Of a DNA stretch of 64,000 nucleotides, positions 34,857 to 44,022 are shown in pieces (within the stretch, counting starts at the first letter, position 1; the number at the start of each line of letters is the position of its first letter). The DNA lies in the NCBI GenBank assembly GCA_023151255.1, contig JAKLJG010000003.1, positions 186,001 through 250,000 of the forward strand, given 5' to 3'. A program made the translations under genes and the position numbers. The notes under the pieces were generated by a model that was not told where the DNA came from, ran no database searches, and was given only the letters and a program-made list of their open reading frames with translations. This DNA comes from Cyclobacteriaceae bacterium. Lineage in GTDB: Bacteria > Bacteroidota > Bacteroidia > Cytophagales > Cyclobacteriaceae.

Positions 34857-37034
34857 TTAATCGAGGTATCGGTTTATAATCCCGTCTTTAAGCAGTTCCT
34901 CAAATTTTCCTTCGGCTTCAATCAACCCGTCATTTAAAACAATCACCCGGTCGCAGGCAGCCATAATCAGCGGGTCGTTCGAAACGGCCAGCACGGTCCA
35001 TTTGTTTTTGCGGTCAACCAAGCACTGAATTAATTCAATTTTGGCGGCTCGTTTTAGTCCGGTAAAGAAATCGTTCAGGATTACCAATTCAGGTTTTTTG
35101 GCAAGGCAACGAGCTAAAATAAGCCGATGAACTGCGGTGTTGGAAAGATTTTTGCCTCCGCTGGTCAGGTGGGTGTTTAAGCCATCGGGTAGCCGGTTTA
35201 TTTCCTCTGTGAGACCCACCATCTTAATGGCGTCTATGGCATCTTCAACGCTTTCCATGGGTTTGCCAACGGTAACGTTGTCTAGAATAGTTCCGTCAAA
35301 AATATCTTCCTGCGAAATGTTTTTCCCGATTTTATTGCGCAGGTGCGTGAGGTCCAGGTCGCGTATTGAATAATTATTTATCGATACAGCGCCTTCAAAA
35401 TCCGTGTAGATGCCAGAGATAATGTTCATTAACGTAGTCTTCCCAGATCCGCCCGGCCCGGAAATGCAAATATGTTCGCCAGGTTTGATGTTGAGGTCAA
35501 TTCCCTTCAGCATATAGTCGTATTGACCCGGGTACTTGTATTTAAGTTTGTTTACCTGAATGCTATATCCCAAACCTTGCTGATGGCTCGGGAAATCCAG
35601 GCCGCCAACCCGCTCAAGCGGGATATCGGTTACATGCGCAACCTTATCAACCGCTGTAAGCAAATCGTAGATGACATCCATATACATCACAATTTTTTCT
35701 ACAGAAGAGAGCAACAGGATGATGATGACTTCGGATGCGACAAACTGCCCTAACGTAATTTGGCGATCAACGACTAATATGGTGCCCACGATGAGCAGGC
35801 CTCCGGTAACCAGCGCTTTGAACAGCAGGATAAAACTAAATTGGCTGATTAACACCTGGAAATGGATCTTCCGATACTTCAGGTAATTGTTTACAGTATA
35901 GTCGGTTTTATTAATGGGTAAATCGGTTGTGCCGGCTAACTTAAAGGAGTTGATCGCACGCGCCAGTTCTTCAAGCCAGTGAACCACTTTATACTTGTAT
36001 TTGGATTCCTCGATGGATGAGCGCAAGCCTTTGGGCCCGGTGGCTGTAAATAAAATAGCCAGCAGGCTTAATAACCCCACGCTAAAGAAAACGAAGAACG
36101 GGTGATACAACGACAGCAGAATTAAGCCAAAAATGATTTGAACGATACCGGCTGTAAAATCAATTAACAGTTTTGGCAGGCCTTTTTGAATGGTGATGAT
36201 GTCAAAGAACCTGTTTACAAGTTCCGGTGCATAATTGCTGATGATGGCCTCGGCCCTGAGCCGCGGAATGCGAAAGGCAAATTCCAAGGCTGCTTTGGTA
36301 AAAATTCTTCGCTGAAGAAATTCAACAAGGCTTATCTGAATAAGTTGCAAAACACCGCCTACAATAACACCTAAAATAACTATGCCGATGAGCACGTAAA
36401 CGGAGCTGAAAAAAACTCCGCCCGAGATGAGTTCAATGGTTGCCTGAATACCCAATGGTAAAACCAGGCTTATTAAACCGGCTATCAGCGCGTAGAAGAA
36501 AATGTAGTTAATCTGGCTGCGTTCAGCATGGAGCAAACGGAACAACCGGGTTACCGGATTAAGTCGTTTCCCTCCGGCCGTTTCATCAAGACCGTAGTCG
36601 CTCACCAGGCTTTCTTGCGGAAAGAGAACAAAAAACAGTACCTCGTTGCCCGAATGCGAAAACCATGGCAAAGACGTAGTAAAGGCTGTTTGTTCCCAGC
36701 CTTTATCATGAAGTTGTGTAATAGTGCGGTTGTTACCGGCCGGTTGGATGAGTGCGGGTATTAGTCCTTTTTCTGTTTTGGAAAAAGCCAACACATACTG
36801 CTCTTCTTTTTCGAGGAAAGATGCAAATTCGCCCGGGCTCAGCGTGTATTGCAACATCATCAGTTGCATTTTGCTGGCCGCCTCAAACAAATCCTGCTTG
36901 AATTCATCAAATTCAGCCTCGCTGTAAGTTCGGTTGTTAATTTCGGTAAAGCGAAGGCTTTCCGGATCATACTCATGGCCAAGTTGTAGCGCTGCTTCCC
37001 GGAGAATTCGAACAATATGATGGTTCCGTAACAT
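34857..37034 (-). CDS. type I secretion-like ABC protein with degenerate ATPase motifs
   Basis: 725 residues. About 160 N-terminal residues could be a worn C39-like domain, but no catalytic Cys/His pattern is visible. Membrane helices cover about 165-440. The ATPase domain keeps Walker A (GPGGSGKTT near 525) and a Q-loop (NISQEDIFDGTI). The other motifs are changed: signature LSGGQ reads LSNTA (near 629), Walker B reads VILNDFF so Asp is Asn and the catalytic Glu is Asp (near 650), D-loop Asp is Lys (TGLK) and the switch His is Asn (VSNDP near 683). As a homodimer it would have no standard hydrolysis site. Substrate unknown; no small precursor peptide gene was found next to it. Confidence 0.88.
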   Translation of the reverse strand: MLRNHHIVRILREAALQLGHEYDPESLRFTEINNRTYSEAEFDEFKQDLFEAASKMQLMMLQYTLSPGEFASFLEKEEQYVLAFSKTEKGLIPALIQPAGNNRTITQLHDKGWEQTAFTTSLPWFSHSGNEVLFFVLFPQESLVSDYGLDETAGGKRLNPVTRLFRLLHAERSQINYIFFYALIAGLISLVLPLGIQATIELISGGVFFSSVYVLIGIVILGVIVGGVLQLIQISLVEFLQRRIFTKAALEFAFRIPRLRAEAIISNYAPELVNRFFDIITIQKGLPKLLIDFTAGIVQIIFGLILLSLYHPFFVFFSVGLLSLLAILFTATGPKGLRSSIEESKYKYKVVHWLEELARAINSFKLAGTTDLPINKTDYTVNNYLKYRKIHFQVLISQFSFILLFKALVTGGLLIVGTILVVDRQITLGQFVASEVIIILLLSSVEKIVMYMDVIYDLLTAVDKVAHVTDIPLERVGGLDFPSHQQGLGYSIQVNKLKYKYPGQYDYMLKGIDLNIKPGEHICISGPGGSGKTTLMNIISGIYTDFEGAVSINNYSIRDLDLTHLRNKIGKNISQEDIFDGTILDNVTVGKPMESVEDAIDAIKMVGLTEEINRLPDGLNTHLTSGGKNLSNTAVHRLILARCLAKKPELVILNDFFTGLKRAAKIELIQCLVDRKNKWTVLAVSNDPLIMAACDRVIVLNDGLIEAEGKFEELLKDGIINRYLD

Positions 37035-37042
37035 AGCGGGGA

Positions 37043-37720
37043 TCAGGGTTGAATAACTTTATTTAATATCAAACCGATGAAATCATTCAGTTGCTGATAA
37101 TGCTTCTTCGGATTGAATTGAATTTCAGTCAGCGAAGGCAGGTGCTCGGCATAAAATAATTGATGATTGGCCGATAATATCAATGTGCTTACCAATGCAT
37201 GCGGATACGGAAATGCTGGATTGATTTGACGGATAAGACCCGCTATTTTTTTGCAAACCGATTTAAACGGAAGAAATACTCCCTCCTGATTGTCTTTATC
37301 CACCTGTTTGGTCAGGTAGGTCTTTTCAAACTCAGCCATCATGATGCGATTGAGAGCCTGGCCATCAATACCGTTGGAATAAAGATCGCTTTTCTTTTCT
37401 GAAGTAAGCAGGTTAATGTAAATCTTAAGTTTTTCCCGGGGATCATTAATGTTGGTTGTGAAATAATCAAACTGATATTCAAGCCAGGTCCAGTACCAGT
37501 CAATCAGGTAAAGCAGTAGCCTGTGCTTGTTTTCAAAATACCGGTATACCGAAGCCTCCGTTGAACCGATTTCCTCAGCCAGTTTTTTAAAAGTGAAGTT
37601 CTCGAAGCCTAAACGGTCGATTAACCGTATCCCTTCGGTAACAATGCGCCACCCCAAAGCCGATTGTTGCGGATCTTTGAGGTAAAGGGAGGCATTCAGC
37701 CGAATTGATAGTGAAACCAT
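37043..37720 (-). CDS. TetR/AcrR-family transcriptional regulator
   Basis: 225 residues from the ATG ending at 37720; an in-frame start at 37744 would include the palindrome and is less likely. The helix-turn-helix is RLGFENFTFKKLAEEIG and STEASVYRYFENKHRLL, residues about 37-68. The rest is a helical ligand domain with aromatic residues. It heads the operon with the ABC, HlyD and TolC genes (8 bases to the ABC start) and probably represses it in response to a ligand or substrate. Confidence 0.9.
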   Translation of the reverse strand: MVSLSIRLNASLYLKDPQQSALGWRIVTEGIRLIDRLGFENFTFKKLAEEIGSTEASVYRYFENKHRLLLYLIDWYWTWLEYQFDYFTTNINDPREKLKIYINLLTSEKKSDLYSNGIDGQALNRIMMAEFEKTYLTKQVDKDNQEGVFLPFKSVCKKIAGLIRQINPAFPYPHALVSTLILSANHQLFYAEHLPSLTEIQFNPKKHYQQLNDFIGLILNKVIQP

Positions 37721-37728
37721 ACAAGATA

Positions 37729-37741
37729 ATAGTAATACTAT
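37729..37741. promoter_or_regulatory. perfect palindrome, candidate TetR operator
   Basis: ATAGTA-A-TACTAT, six-base arms around one base, lies nine bases before the tetR start codon. Its position and size fit an autoregulatory operator. Binding is inferred. Confidence 0.55.
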
Positions 37742-37791
37742 CAAAAAACGGTAAAACTACATGAAGGTTTAAGGGAGAATTGAAAAAATTT

Positions 37792-38100
37792 TTAAATGTG
37801 CTGATTCAGGGCATTTCGTAGGTTCATCAGAGGTACTACACCGGCTTGCCGCCACAGGATTTTACCTGCTTTAAACAGCATCAGCGTAGGTACTCCCTGT
37901 ACCTGGTATTGGCCGGCCAATGCCGGGTTCCGGTCAACGTCTATCTTTATTACCTTAACCTTGCCGCTGAATTCCCGTGCAATTTCCTCAACGATGGGGG
38001 CAATCATTTTGCAGGGCCCGCACCAATCGGCATAAAAATCAACCAATACCGGTTGTTCACCGGCAATCAAATCAGCAAAAGATGGTTTTGAGGTACTCAT
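37792..38100 (-). CDS. trxA: thioredoxin
   Basis: 102 residues. Active site WCGPC at 26-30, the cis-Pro segment VQGVPTLMLF near 67-76 and the start VLVDFYADW identify a classical cytoplasmic thioredoxin. No signal peptide. Separate from the tetR operon by about 50 bases. Confidence 0.95.
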   Translation of the reverse strand: MSTSKPSFADLIAGEQPVLVDFYADWCGPCKMIAPIVEEIAREFSGKVKVIKIDVDRNPALAGQYQVQGVPTLMLFKAGKILWRQAGVVPLMNLRNALNQHI

Positions 38101-38111
38101 GGCGTAATACG

Positions 38112-38119
38112 CAAAAGTA
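38112..38119 (-). promoter_or_regulatory. -7 box TACTTTTG of trxA
   Basis: Minus-strand TAnnTTTG match 11 bases before the trxA ATG. Confidence 0.5.
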
Positions 38120-38158
38120 CAGCCTGCCCGTACACGGAGCCGTGATAAAAATCACCAA

Positions 38159-38842
38159 TCATAGCCGCGTATACTCAACAATAAAGGCGTCCGGAAATTT
38201 TTTGCGTAACTCTTCACGGAAGGTCTCCGCCTTTTCCCGACTTGGAAATTGCCCAAGGATAAGGGAGTAATACTTTATGCCGTTGATAATCTTGACCTGA
38301 ACAGTAACTTTTTTCTGATATGATTTCTTCAGGTTATCCGTCAGGCGCATCAGGTTAACCAGTTCCTGGTAGGTGCCCACCTGTACGCCAAAGCCTGAAG
38401 GTCGGGCACGGCTTATTTCGAAATTGTAAAATTCCTTCTCATCTACGCTTACGTTACCGATTACCCGCACCGGATCGGAAGTTTTACCATCGCCCGGATC
38501 GATAACCTCAATTTTAACTTCGGCAAGGCCCTGCGTAATAAAACCCAGTTTTTCGGCTGCCGATTTTGACAGGTCAATAATCCGGTCTTCAACGTAAGGA
38601 CCGCGATCATTTATCGTAACCTCTACACTATTATTAGTAGCAAGGTTGGTTACCCTTACTTTGGTTCCGAAAGGCAGGGTTTTGTGCGCAGCGGTTAACT
38701 TGTTGTGCCTGTACTTTTCTCCGCTGGCCGTGGGTTGTCCTTCAAATTTATCGGCATAATACGAGGCCTTTCCGGTTTGAACTTGAGCTAAGAGGAGGGC
38801 AGTTGAAAGAAAAAAGCAAAGACTAAAAAACAGTTTTTTCAT
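38159..38842 (-). CDS. rlpA: RlpA-like septal lytic transglycosylase with SPOR domain
   Basis: 227 residues from the ATG ending at 38842 (MKKLFFSLCFFLSTALLLAQ), which supplies the signal peptide. A double-psi beta-barrel domain follows: GKASYYADKFEGQPTASGE near 24-42 and the catalytic-type segment NDRGPYVEDRIIDLS. The C-terminal SPOR domain (FGVQVGTYQEL to the end) binds denuded peptidoglycan at the division site. Divergent from guaB. Confidence 0.88.
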   Translation of the reverse strand: MKKLFFSLCFFLSTALLLAQVQTGKASYYADKFEGQPTASGEKYRHNKLTAAHKTLPFGTKVRVTNLATNNSVEVTINDRGPYVEDRIIDLSKSAAEKLGFITQGLAEVKIEVIDPGDGKTSDPVRVIGNVSVDEKEFYNFEISRARPSGFGVQVGTYQELVNLMRLTDNLKKSYQKKVTVQVKIINGIKYYSLILGQFPSREKAETFREELRKKFPDAFIVEYTRL

Positions 38843-38859
38843 ATAACCAGGCTTGTTTA

Positions 38860-38867
38860 CAAAGGTA
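38860..38867 (-). promoter_or_regulatory. -7 box TACCTTTG of rlpA
   Basis: Minus-strand match 17 bases before the rlpA ATG. The identical box serves guaB on the other strand 45 bases away. Confidence 0.5.
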
Positions 38868-38912
38868 AAACCATTTTTGCTTGGATTCGCTCGGTTAATC
38901 CTCAATTTAGCT

Positions 38913-38920
38913 TACCTTTG
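38913..38920 (+). promoter_or_regulatory. -7 box TACCTTTG of guaB
   Basis: TAnnTTTG match with a leader of about 30 bases before the guaB ATG at 38954. It mirrors the rlpA box. Confidence 0.5.
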
Positions 38921-38953
38921 CCCGGCAAATAATCAATCGTAAATTATTTGCCC

Positions 38954-40426
38954 ATGCCCCTCGATAATTCCAAATTTCTCTTCGAAGCCCTTACATATGA
39001 TGATGTGCTCCTTGTGCCGGCTTATTCCGAAGTATTGCCCCGCGAAACTAACATTGCCGGCAAGTTAACCCGCAACATCCGCCTTAATATCCCGATTGTT
39101 TCGGCAGCCATGGATACCGTTACCGAAGCAGACCTGGCCATCAGCATGGCGCTGGAAGGTGGCATTGGGTTTATTCATAAAAACATGCGGATTGATCAAC
39201 AAGCCGAACAGGTGCGCAAAGTTAAGCGCTCGCAAAGCGGCCTCATCCTCGACCCGGTAACGCTCAGTATCAATTCAACCGTGCAGGATGCTGAAAACAT
39301 TATGCGTGAGTTTAAAATTGGTGGCATACCCGTGGTGGATGGAAACGGTAAATTGCTGGGTATTATCACCAACCGCGATCTCCGCTTTCAAAAAGACCTG
39401 AGTGTGCCGGTGGAAAAAATTATGACTAAAGAAAATCTGATAACTGCTTCGGAAGGAATTACCCTGGAGAAAGCCGAGATTGTTCTTCAGCAATACAAAA
39501 TCGAAAAACTCCCGATTGTCAATAAAAAAGGAAAGCTTACCGGGCTGATTACCTTTCGGGACATTCAGAAGAAAAAAAATAAACCCTTCGCCTGCCAGGA
39601 TAAGTTCGGCAGGTTACGGGTGGGTGCTGCCGTTGGTGTAACGGCTGATATCCTTGACAGGGTAGATGCCCTGAAAACAGCGGGTGCCGATGTGATTACC
39701 ATCGATACTGCGCATGGTCATTCAAAAGGGGTTATTGATGCCTGCAAAAAAGTAAAACGAAAATTTCCTGAACTGGATGTGGTGGTTGGGAACATCGGAA
39801 CGGGCGAAGCGGCAAAAGCGTTGGTTAAAGCCGGAGCGGATGCAGTAAAAGTGGGGGTAGGGCCGGGCAGCATTTGTACCACACGCATTGTGGCCGGTGT
39901 TGGTCTTCCGCAACTTTCAGCAGTTTACGAATCGGCCAAGGCCCTAAAAGGCTCGGGTGTGCCGGTTATTGCCGATGGTGGTATCCGGTTTTCCGGAGAT
40001 ATTGTTAAGGCCATTGCGGCCGGAGCCGATAGTGTCATGATCGGTTCGTTGCTTGCCGGTACCGAAGAAGCTCCGGGCGAAGTAATTATTTATGAAGGTC
40101 GTAAGTTTAAATCATACCGTGGCATGGGTTCCATCGAAGCCATGGAAGAAGGCTCCAAGGACCGCTACTTTCAGGATGTTGAAGATGATATTAAAAAACT
40201 GGTGCCCGAAGGTATTTCAGGGCGTGTACCGTATAAGGGCCTTGTGGCCGAAGTACTCTATCAGTTGGTTGGCGGGTTGCGGGCCGGCATGGGTTATTGC
40301 GGAGCAAAAAACATTGAAGCCCTTAAAAAAGCCCGCTTTGTTAAAATAACCAGTGCCGGTGTAACCGAAAGCCACCCGCACGATGTAACCATAACGCGCG
40401 AGGCGCCCAATTACAGCAGAAAGTAA
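38954..40426 (+). CDS. guaB: inosine-5'-monophosphate dehydrogenase
   Basis: 490 residues from the ATG at 38954. Committed step of GTP synthesis: IMP to XMP with NAD. The catalytic Cys is near 307 in [11 protein letters not shown]. Two CBS domains are inserted near 95-205 ([20 protein letters not shown]). The mobile flap [10 protein letters not shown] and the C-terminal ESHPHDV segment are present. Full length. Confidence 0.96.
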   Translation: MPLDNSKFLFEALTYDDVLLVPAYSEVLPRETNIAGKLTRNIRLNIPIVSAAMDTVTEADLAISMALEGGIGFIHKNMRIDQQAEQVRKVKRSQSGLILDPVTLSINSTVQDAENIMREFKIGGIPVVDGNGKLLGIITNRDLRFQKDLSVPVEKIMTKENLITASEGITLEKAEIVLQQYKIEKLPIVNKKGKLTGLITFRDIQKKKNKPFACQDKFGRLRVGAAVGVTADILDRVDALKTAGADVITIDTAHGHSKGVIDACKKVKRKFPELDVVVGNIGTGEAAKALVKAGADAVKVGVGPGSICTTRIVAGVGLPQLSAVYESAKALKGSGVPVIADGGIRFSGDIVKAIAAGADSVMIGSLLAGTEEAPGEVIIYEGRKFKSYRGMGSIEAMEEGSKDRYFQDVEDDIKKLVPEGISGRVPYKGLVAEVLYQLVGGLRAGMGYCGAKNIEALKKARFVKITSAGVTESHPHDVTITREAPNYSRK

Positions 40427-40490
40427 CAGGCCGATCCAACTCCGGTGCCTGTAGGTGTGTCTAAAACATCAGTAACCTTAAACTCTGCAT

Positions 40491-41468
40491 ATGGTAAAAA
40501 AAATCTCTTTTGGTGTACTGGTGGCCTTGCTGGCGCTGGCATTCAGTTGTTCAGACACTACTGAAACTGCCGGATTTAATGAACTAAGCGACTTTGCAAA
40601 AAACTTTCTTTCGCTGCGCAGTAATTCGGCAGCAACGGTCGGAGGCCCGGTAAGCGGTGCCATTAACCGGTCGTTCCAAAACCTTAGCGGGTTTGCTTTT
40701 TCAGGAGGCCGAAAGAAAGATGGCCCAAACGAAGGCGATACAACCCTTGTTGATCCCTGGCCCTGGCAAAGTTGCGCACAGATAACCGAGTTTGATAACG
40801 AAGACGGAAGCCATACTGTAATATACGACTATGGCGAAGGTTGCGAGGAAGGCTGGGGCGAATATACCTGGCTGATGTTCGGAAAATTTACTGAAACGTA
40901 TCGTTACCTGTTTAGTGAAAACGGCAGTGTATTTACCGATGATTATTATTATTATGTTGATTACGACAATTATGGCGGACGCTACCAGTTTGACAGCCTG
41001 AGTTGGCAACTGGATGGTACTTCAGTTTACGAGGGTACATCAACATACGATACAGCCACAAATAAATTTTCAGGAGCCTTCAATTACAATAGCCAGACCG
41101 CATATACCTATGGAGAATGGTCGTACGCCTATGAGGCTTCGGGCGAAACCGCGTATAATGAAGAGCAGTACAAAATGAAATCCGGTGAATACCGGTACGC
41201 CCAAGGCACCGATTTTTATCATTCCGAAGTACTGAAGCCGCTGGTGTATCGCTATGATTGTTTCTCTCTTTCCGTTTTTCAGGGTTGCTTTATGATGACG
41301 TACGTGTCGGGCCAGGAGCGGATAACCTATAAACAGGGTGATAAAGAAGGCAGTTTTATTATTGATTACGGCAACGGGGAGTGTGATAACATTATCATCA
41401 TCGTTGAAAACGGAAAACGTATCATAGTTGATTTAAGCAAAGACCCCTGGTTGATTACACCTAACTAG
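40491..41468 (+). CDS. acidic, tyrosine-rich lipoprotein of unknown function
   Basis: 325 residues. The signal ends in LALAFSC with C20 as the likely lipidated residue, so it is probably anchored in the outer membrane. The mature chain is acidic and unusually rich in Tyr and Gly (for example DDYYYYVDYDNYGGRY and AYTYGEWSYAYEASGETAY), and seems built of repeating antiparallel strands, as in a beta-barrel or beta-helix. Cys residues occur as CAQ, CEEGW, CFSL, CFMM and CDN. No family recognised. It has about 65 bases to guaB and may share its message. Confidence 0.7.
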   Translation: MVKKISFGVLVALLALAFSCSDTTETAGFNELSDFAKNFLSLRSNSAATVGGPVSGAINRSFQNLSGFAFSGGRKKDGPNEGDTTLVDPWPWQSCAQITEFDNEDGSHTVIYDYGEGCEEGWGEYTWLMFGKFTETYRYLFSENGSVFTDDYYYYVDYDNYGGRYQFDSLSWQLDGTSVYEGTSTYDTATNKFSGAFNYNSQTAYTYGEWSYAYEASGETAYNEEQYKMKSGEYRYAQGTDFYHSEVLKPLVYRYDCFSLSVFQGCFMMTYVSGQERITYKQGDKEGSFIIDYGNGECDNIIIIVENGKRIIVDLSKDPWLITPN

Positions 41469-41546
41469 GGCCCGAAATCCTTAATTTTTGCCTATACTTG
41501 CAAAGCCGGTCATAGCCTGATTGGCTTTTTTTCTTTTGCGGTAATC

Positions 41547-43628
41547 ATGCGCACCAAGGCCCTTACCCGTTTGCTTTTTGTTGTTACCGGCATCGCCTGG
41601 GTGGCCTTGTTTTTCACCGATCTGTCGGTGGTGTTTAGTATAAAAACGGGCATTCAGCCCGATATGCCCGTATGGATGCCGGGCCTGTTGTTTAACATTT
41701 ATCTGCTAAGTCTTTATTACTACTATAAACTCAAAATCGATCGGGATGAAATACTGAATTTTGTTGACCTGCTATGGCGTGTATTTGCAACGGGGTTGGT
41801 AGCCACGGTAGTGTCGCTGGCATTACGGCTTATTGAATTTTTGCCCGGCACCTCCAGGCTGGTAAGCCACTTTTTATATCTGGAAATAACCTACCTCATC
41901 ACTATGCCCCTCATGGGGGGCTTTCTGATAATGTGTTTTACGGCCTGGAAGCGACTTATACTTTATCAGAAATCAAAATGGTTATTCCGACTATGGCAGG
42001 TATTTGAGTACGGCCTGTTCCTCGCCCTCGTTTACAGCAGCTTTTCTTTACCCGGGTTAGACTGGCTGTATGATGTTTTGCTTGCAGTATTTGTGGTTAT
42101 CGGCCTGGTGCTGTCGGCCAACACCAAATGGGTAGCTTACCTCAACTTTAAACAAAAATGGACAGGACTGCTGCTGTTGTTGCTTACAGTATTTTACCTG
42201 ATATACCTGTTTTACACCAGCAACTCGCAAATTGTAGCTGCATTTAATGATGAACGCGGCATTGTTGACCACCGCTACCACCTTTACTTTTTAGCGGTAT
42301 TCATTTTTGTGATAATGTACTGCTCATTCTCCTTCCTGGTTATTTTGTTTAACCTGCCCACCACTTCGGTTTTTGAGCAAAAACTCGAAGAGGTAGTCAA
42401 TTTTCAGCGCATCAGCCAATCCATTCAAACCGAGCAAAGCGAGGAGAGTGTATATAAAATCCTGCTGGAAACCTCGGTGAGTACTGTGTTTGCCGATGCG
42501 GCCTGGCTTGAAGTAAAAGACAACGAGCACCATCACCGCCTGTTCACTTATCGCATCTCTGAAAAAGAAGCAGGTGATATTATTAACCACCTGAAAAATA
42601 ACCACGTTACCGGTATCCTTGAGCAGGCACAGGATAAAACAAAAAACCTTTCAAAGCACCTCAGTTCGTTACGCGGTTCGCGCTTCCGGTCCATTCTGGC
42701 ATTTCCGATTTATGTTAAAGGCGACAACATCGGTACACTGGCACTGCTAAAAGAATTGTCTGACGGCTTTAACAAAGAAATGACCAAAATCGTTAGCACG
42801 TTTGCAAACCAGGCCGGCATCTCCATCGAAAACTTCAGGCTGATGGAAGAGGCTCTTCAAAGTGAACGCTATAAGGAGGAATTGAAAATCGCCAAGATGG
42901 TGCAAAAAAGCCTGCTCCCTGAGGTGCTTGAACGTGATACTGATTTTGAAATGGCCGCCTTTTCCGAATCGGCCGATGAAGTTGGAGGTGACTATTACGA
43001 TACCCTGCGTGTTACCGAGAATGAGGTGGCTTTGGTTATAGCCGATGTTTCGGGCAAGGGTACTACGGCAGCCTTTCACATGTCGCAAATGAAAGGCATC
43101 TTTCACAGCCTGGCGCAGCAAGGCATACGTCCTGAAGAATTTATGATACGCGCCAATAATGCGCTGACCCGCTGCCTCGAACGCGGTTCATTTATATCGG
43201 CTACATTTTTTGTTATTGATACACACAAAAAAATTATCCGCTACGCGCGTGCAGGGCATTGCCCCGTATTGTATTATCATGCCGACACAGGTAAGGCCGA
43301 GTACCTGAAGGACCGGGGCGTTGCCCTGGGCATGGTGCGCAACAGCAGCTATGCCAATTTTATCGGAGCTAATGAGGTGCACTATAAACCCGGTGATATT
43401 ATGGTGCTCTACACCGATGGGATTACCGAATCAAAAAGTAGCAAAGGTGAAGAATTTGGGTACGACCGCCTGATAACCTGCCTGCTGGAGGTGCCTGATA
43501 AGCCGGCTCCTGAAATCATTGATCACCTCATCGCCAGGCTTTATGAGTTTTCGGGAAGCGATAACATCAATGATGACTATACTGCCTTAATAGTAAAATT
43601 TGCTAAACAGGTTAATCCGCCAGATTAG
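41547..43628 (+). CDS. membrane GAF-SpoIIE protein phosphatase (RsbU-like)
   Basis: 693 residues. Eight or so membrane helices occupy 1-270, a GAF domain 290-435, a coiled linker (EALQSERYKEELKIAKMVQKS) and a PP2C/SpoIIE phosphatase domain 465-690. The metal-binding Asp residues are intact: EVGGDYYD near 478, VIADVSGKGT near 497, YTDGITE and NDDYTALIV near 676. The enzyme should dephosphorylate a STAS antagonist; the gene for one follows directly. Its membrane and GAF parts suggest that an envelope or small-molecule signal controls it. Confidence 0.92.
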   Translation: MRTKALTRLLFVVTGIAWVALFFTDLSVVFSIKTGIQPDMPVWMPGLLFNIYLLSLYYYYKLKIDRDEILNFVDLLWRVFATGLVATVVSLALRLIEFLPGTSRLVSHFLYLEITYLITMPLMGGFLIMCFTAWKRLILYQKSKWLFRLWQVFEYGLFLALVYSSFSLPGLDWLYDVLLAVFVVIGLVLSANTKWVAYLNFKQKWTGLLLLLLTVFYLIYLFYTSNSQIVAAFNDERGIVDHRYHLYFLAVFIFVIMYCSFSFLVILFNLPTTSVFEQKLEEVVNFQRISQSIQTEQSEESVYKILLETSVSTVFADAAWLEVKDNEHHHRLFTYRISEKEAGDIINHLKNNHVTGILEQAQDKTKNLSKHLSSLRGSRFRSILAFPIYVKGDNIGTLALLKELSDGFNKEMTKIVSTFANQAGISIENFRLMEEALQSERYKEELKIAKMVQKSLLPEVLERDTDFEMAAFSESADEVGGDYYDTLRVTENEVALVIADVSGKGTTAAFHMSQMKGIFHSLAQQGIRPEEFMIRANNALTRCLERGSFISATFFVIDTHKKIIRYARAGHCPVLYYHADTGKAEYLKDRGVALGMVRNSSYANFIGANEVHYKPGDIMVLYTDGITESKSSKGEEFGYDRLITCLLEVPDKPAPEIIDHLIARLYEFSGSDNINDDYTALIVKFAKQVNPPD

Positions 43629-43683
43629 TTCGTCATGAATAGAGAAATTACATAAAGCAAATACCATTAAAAAATTATACGCT

Positions 43684-44022
43684 ATGGTTCAAATAAAACG
43701 AATTCAGGAAGATGGAATGGACATTATTATCCCTATCGGTGAGGTGGACGCCAGTTCTTCCATCGAACTGGATCTGGTCATTGCCAAAAGTGTTGGCGAG
43801 GGCCATACCAAGATACTGGTGGACTGTACTGCCCTGGAATACATATCATCCGCAGGATTAGGTGTGTTTATGTCGTACATCGAAGAATTCAGGGATAAAA
43901 ATATCCGGATGGTGCTTTTTGGTATGAACGAACGCGTGGCTAATACGTTTGAAATATTAGGCCTGAAAGAACTATTAACTATTGCAGAAGATAAAGTGCA
44001 GGCCAAACAACTACTGGCATGA
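43684..44022 (+). CDS. STAS anti-sigma-factor antagonist (RsbV/SpoIIAA-like)
   Basis: 112 residues, a single STAS domain. The phosphorylation site is S56 in EYISSAGLGVF, aligned with S58 of SpoIIAA. The kinase should be the protein encoded next (overlap of four bases, ATGA) and the phosphatase the one before. The antagonist would release the kinase's target when unphosphorylated. Confidence 0.93.
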   Translation: MVQIKRIQEDGMDIIIPIGEVDASSSIELDLVIAKSVGEGHTKILVDCTALEYISSAGLGVFMSYIEEFRDKNIRMVLFGMNERVANTFEILGLKELLTIAEDKVQAKQLLA

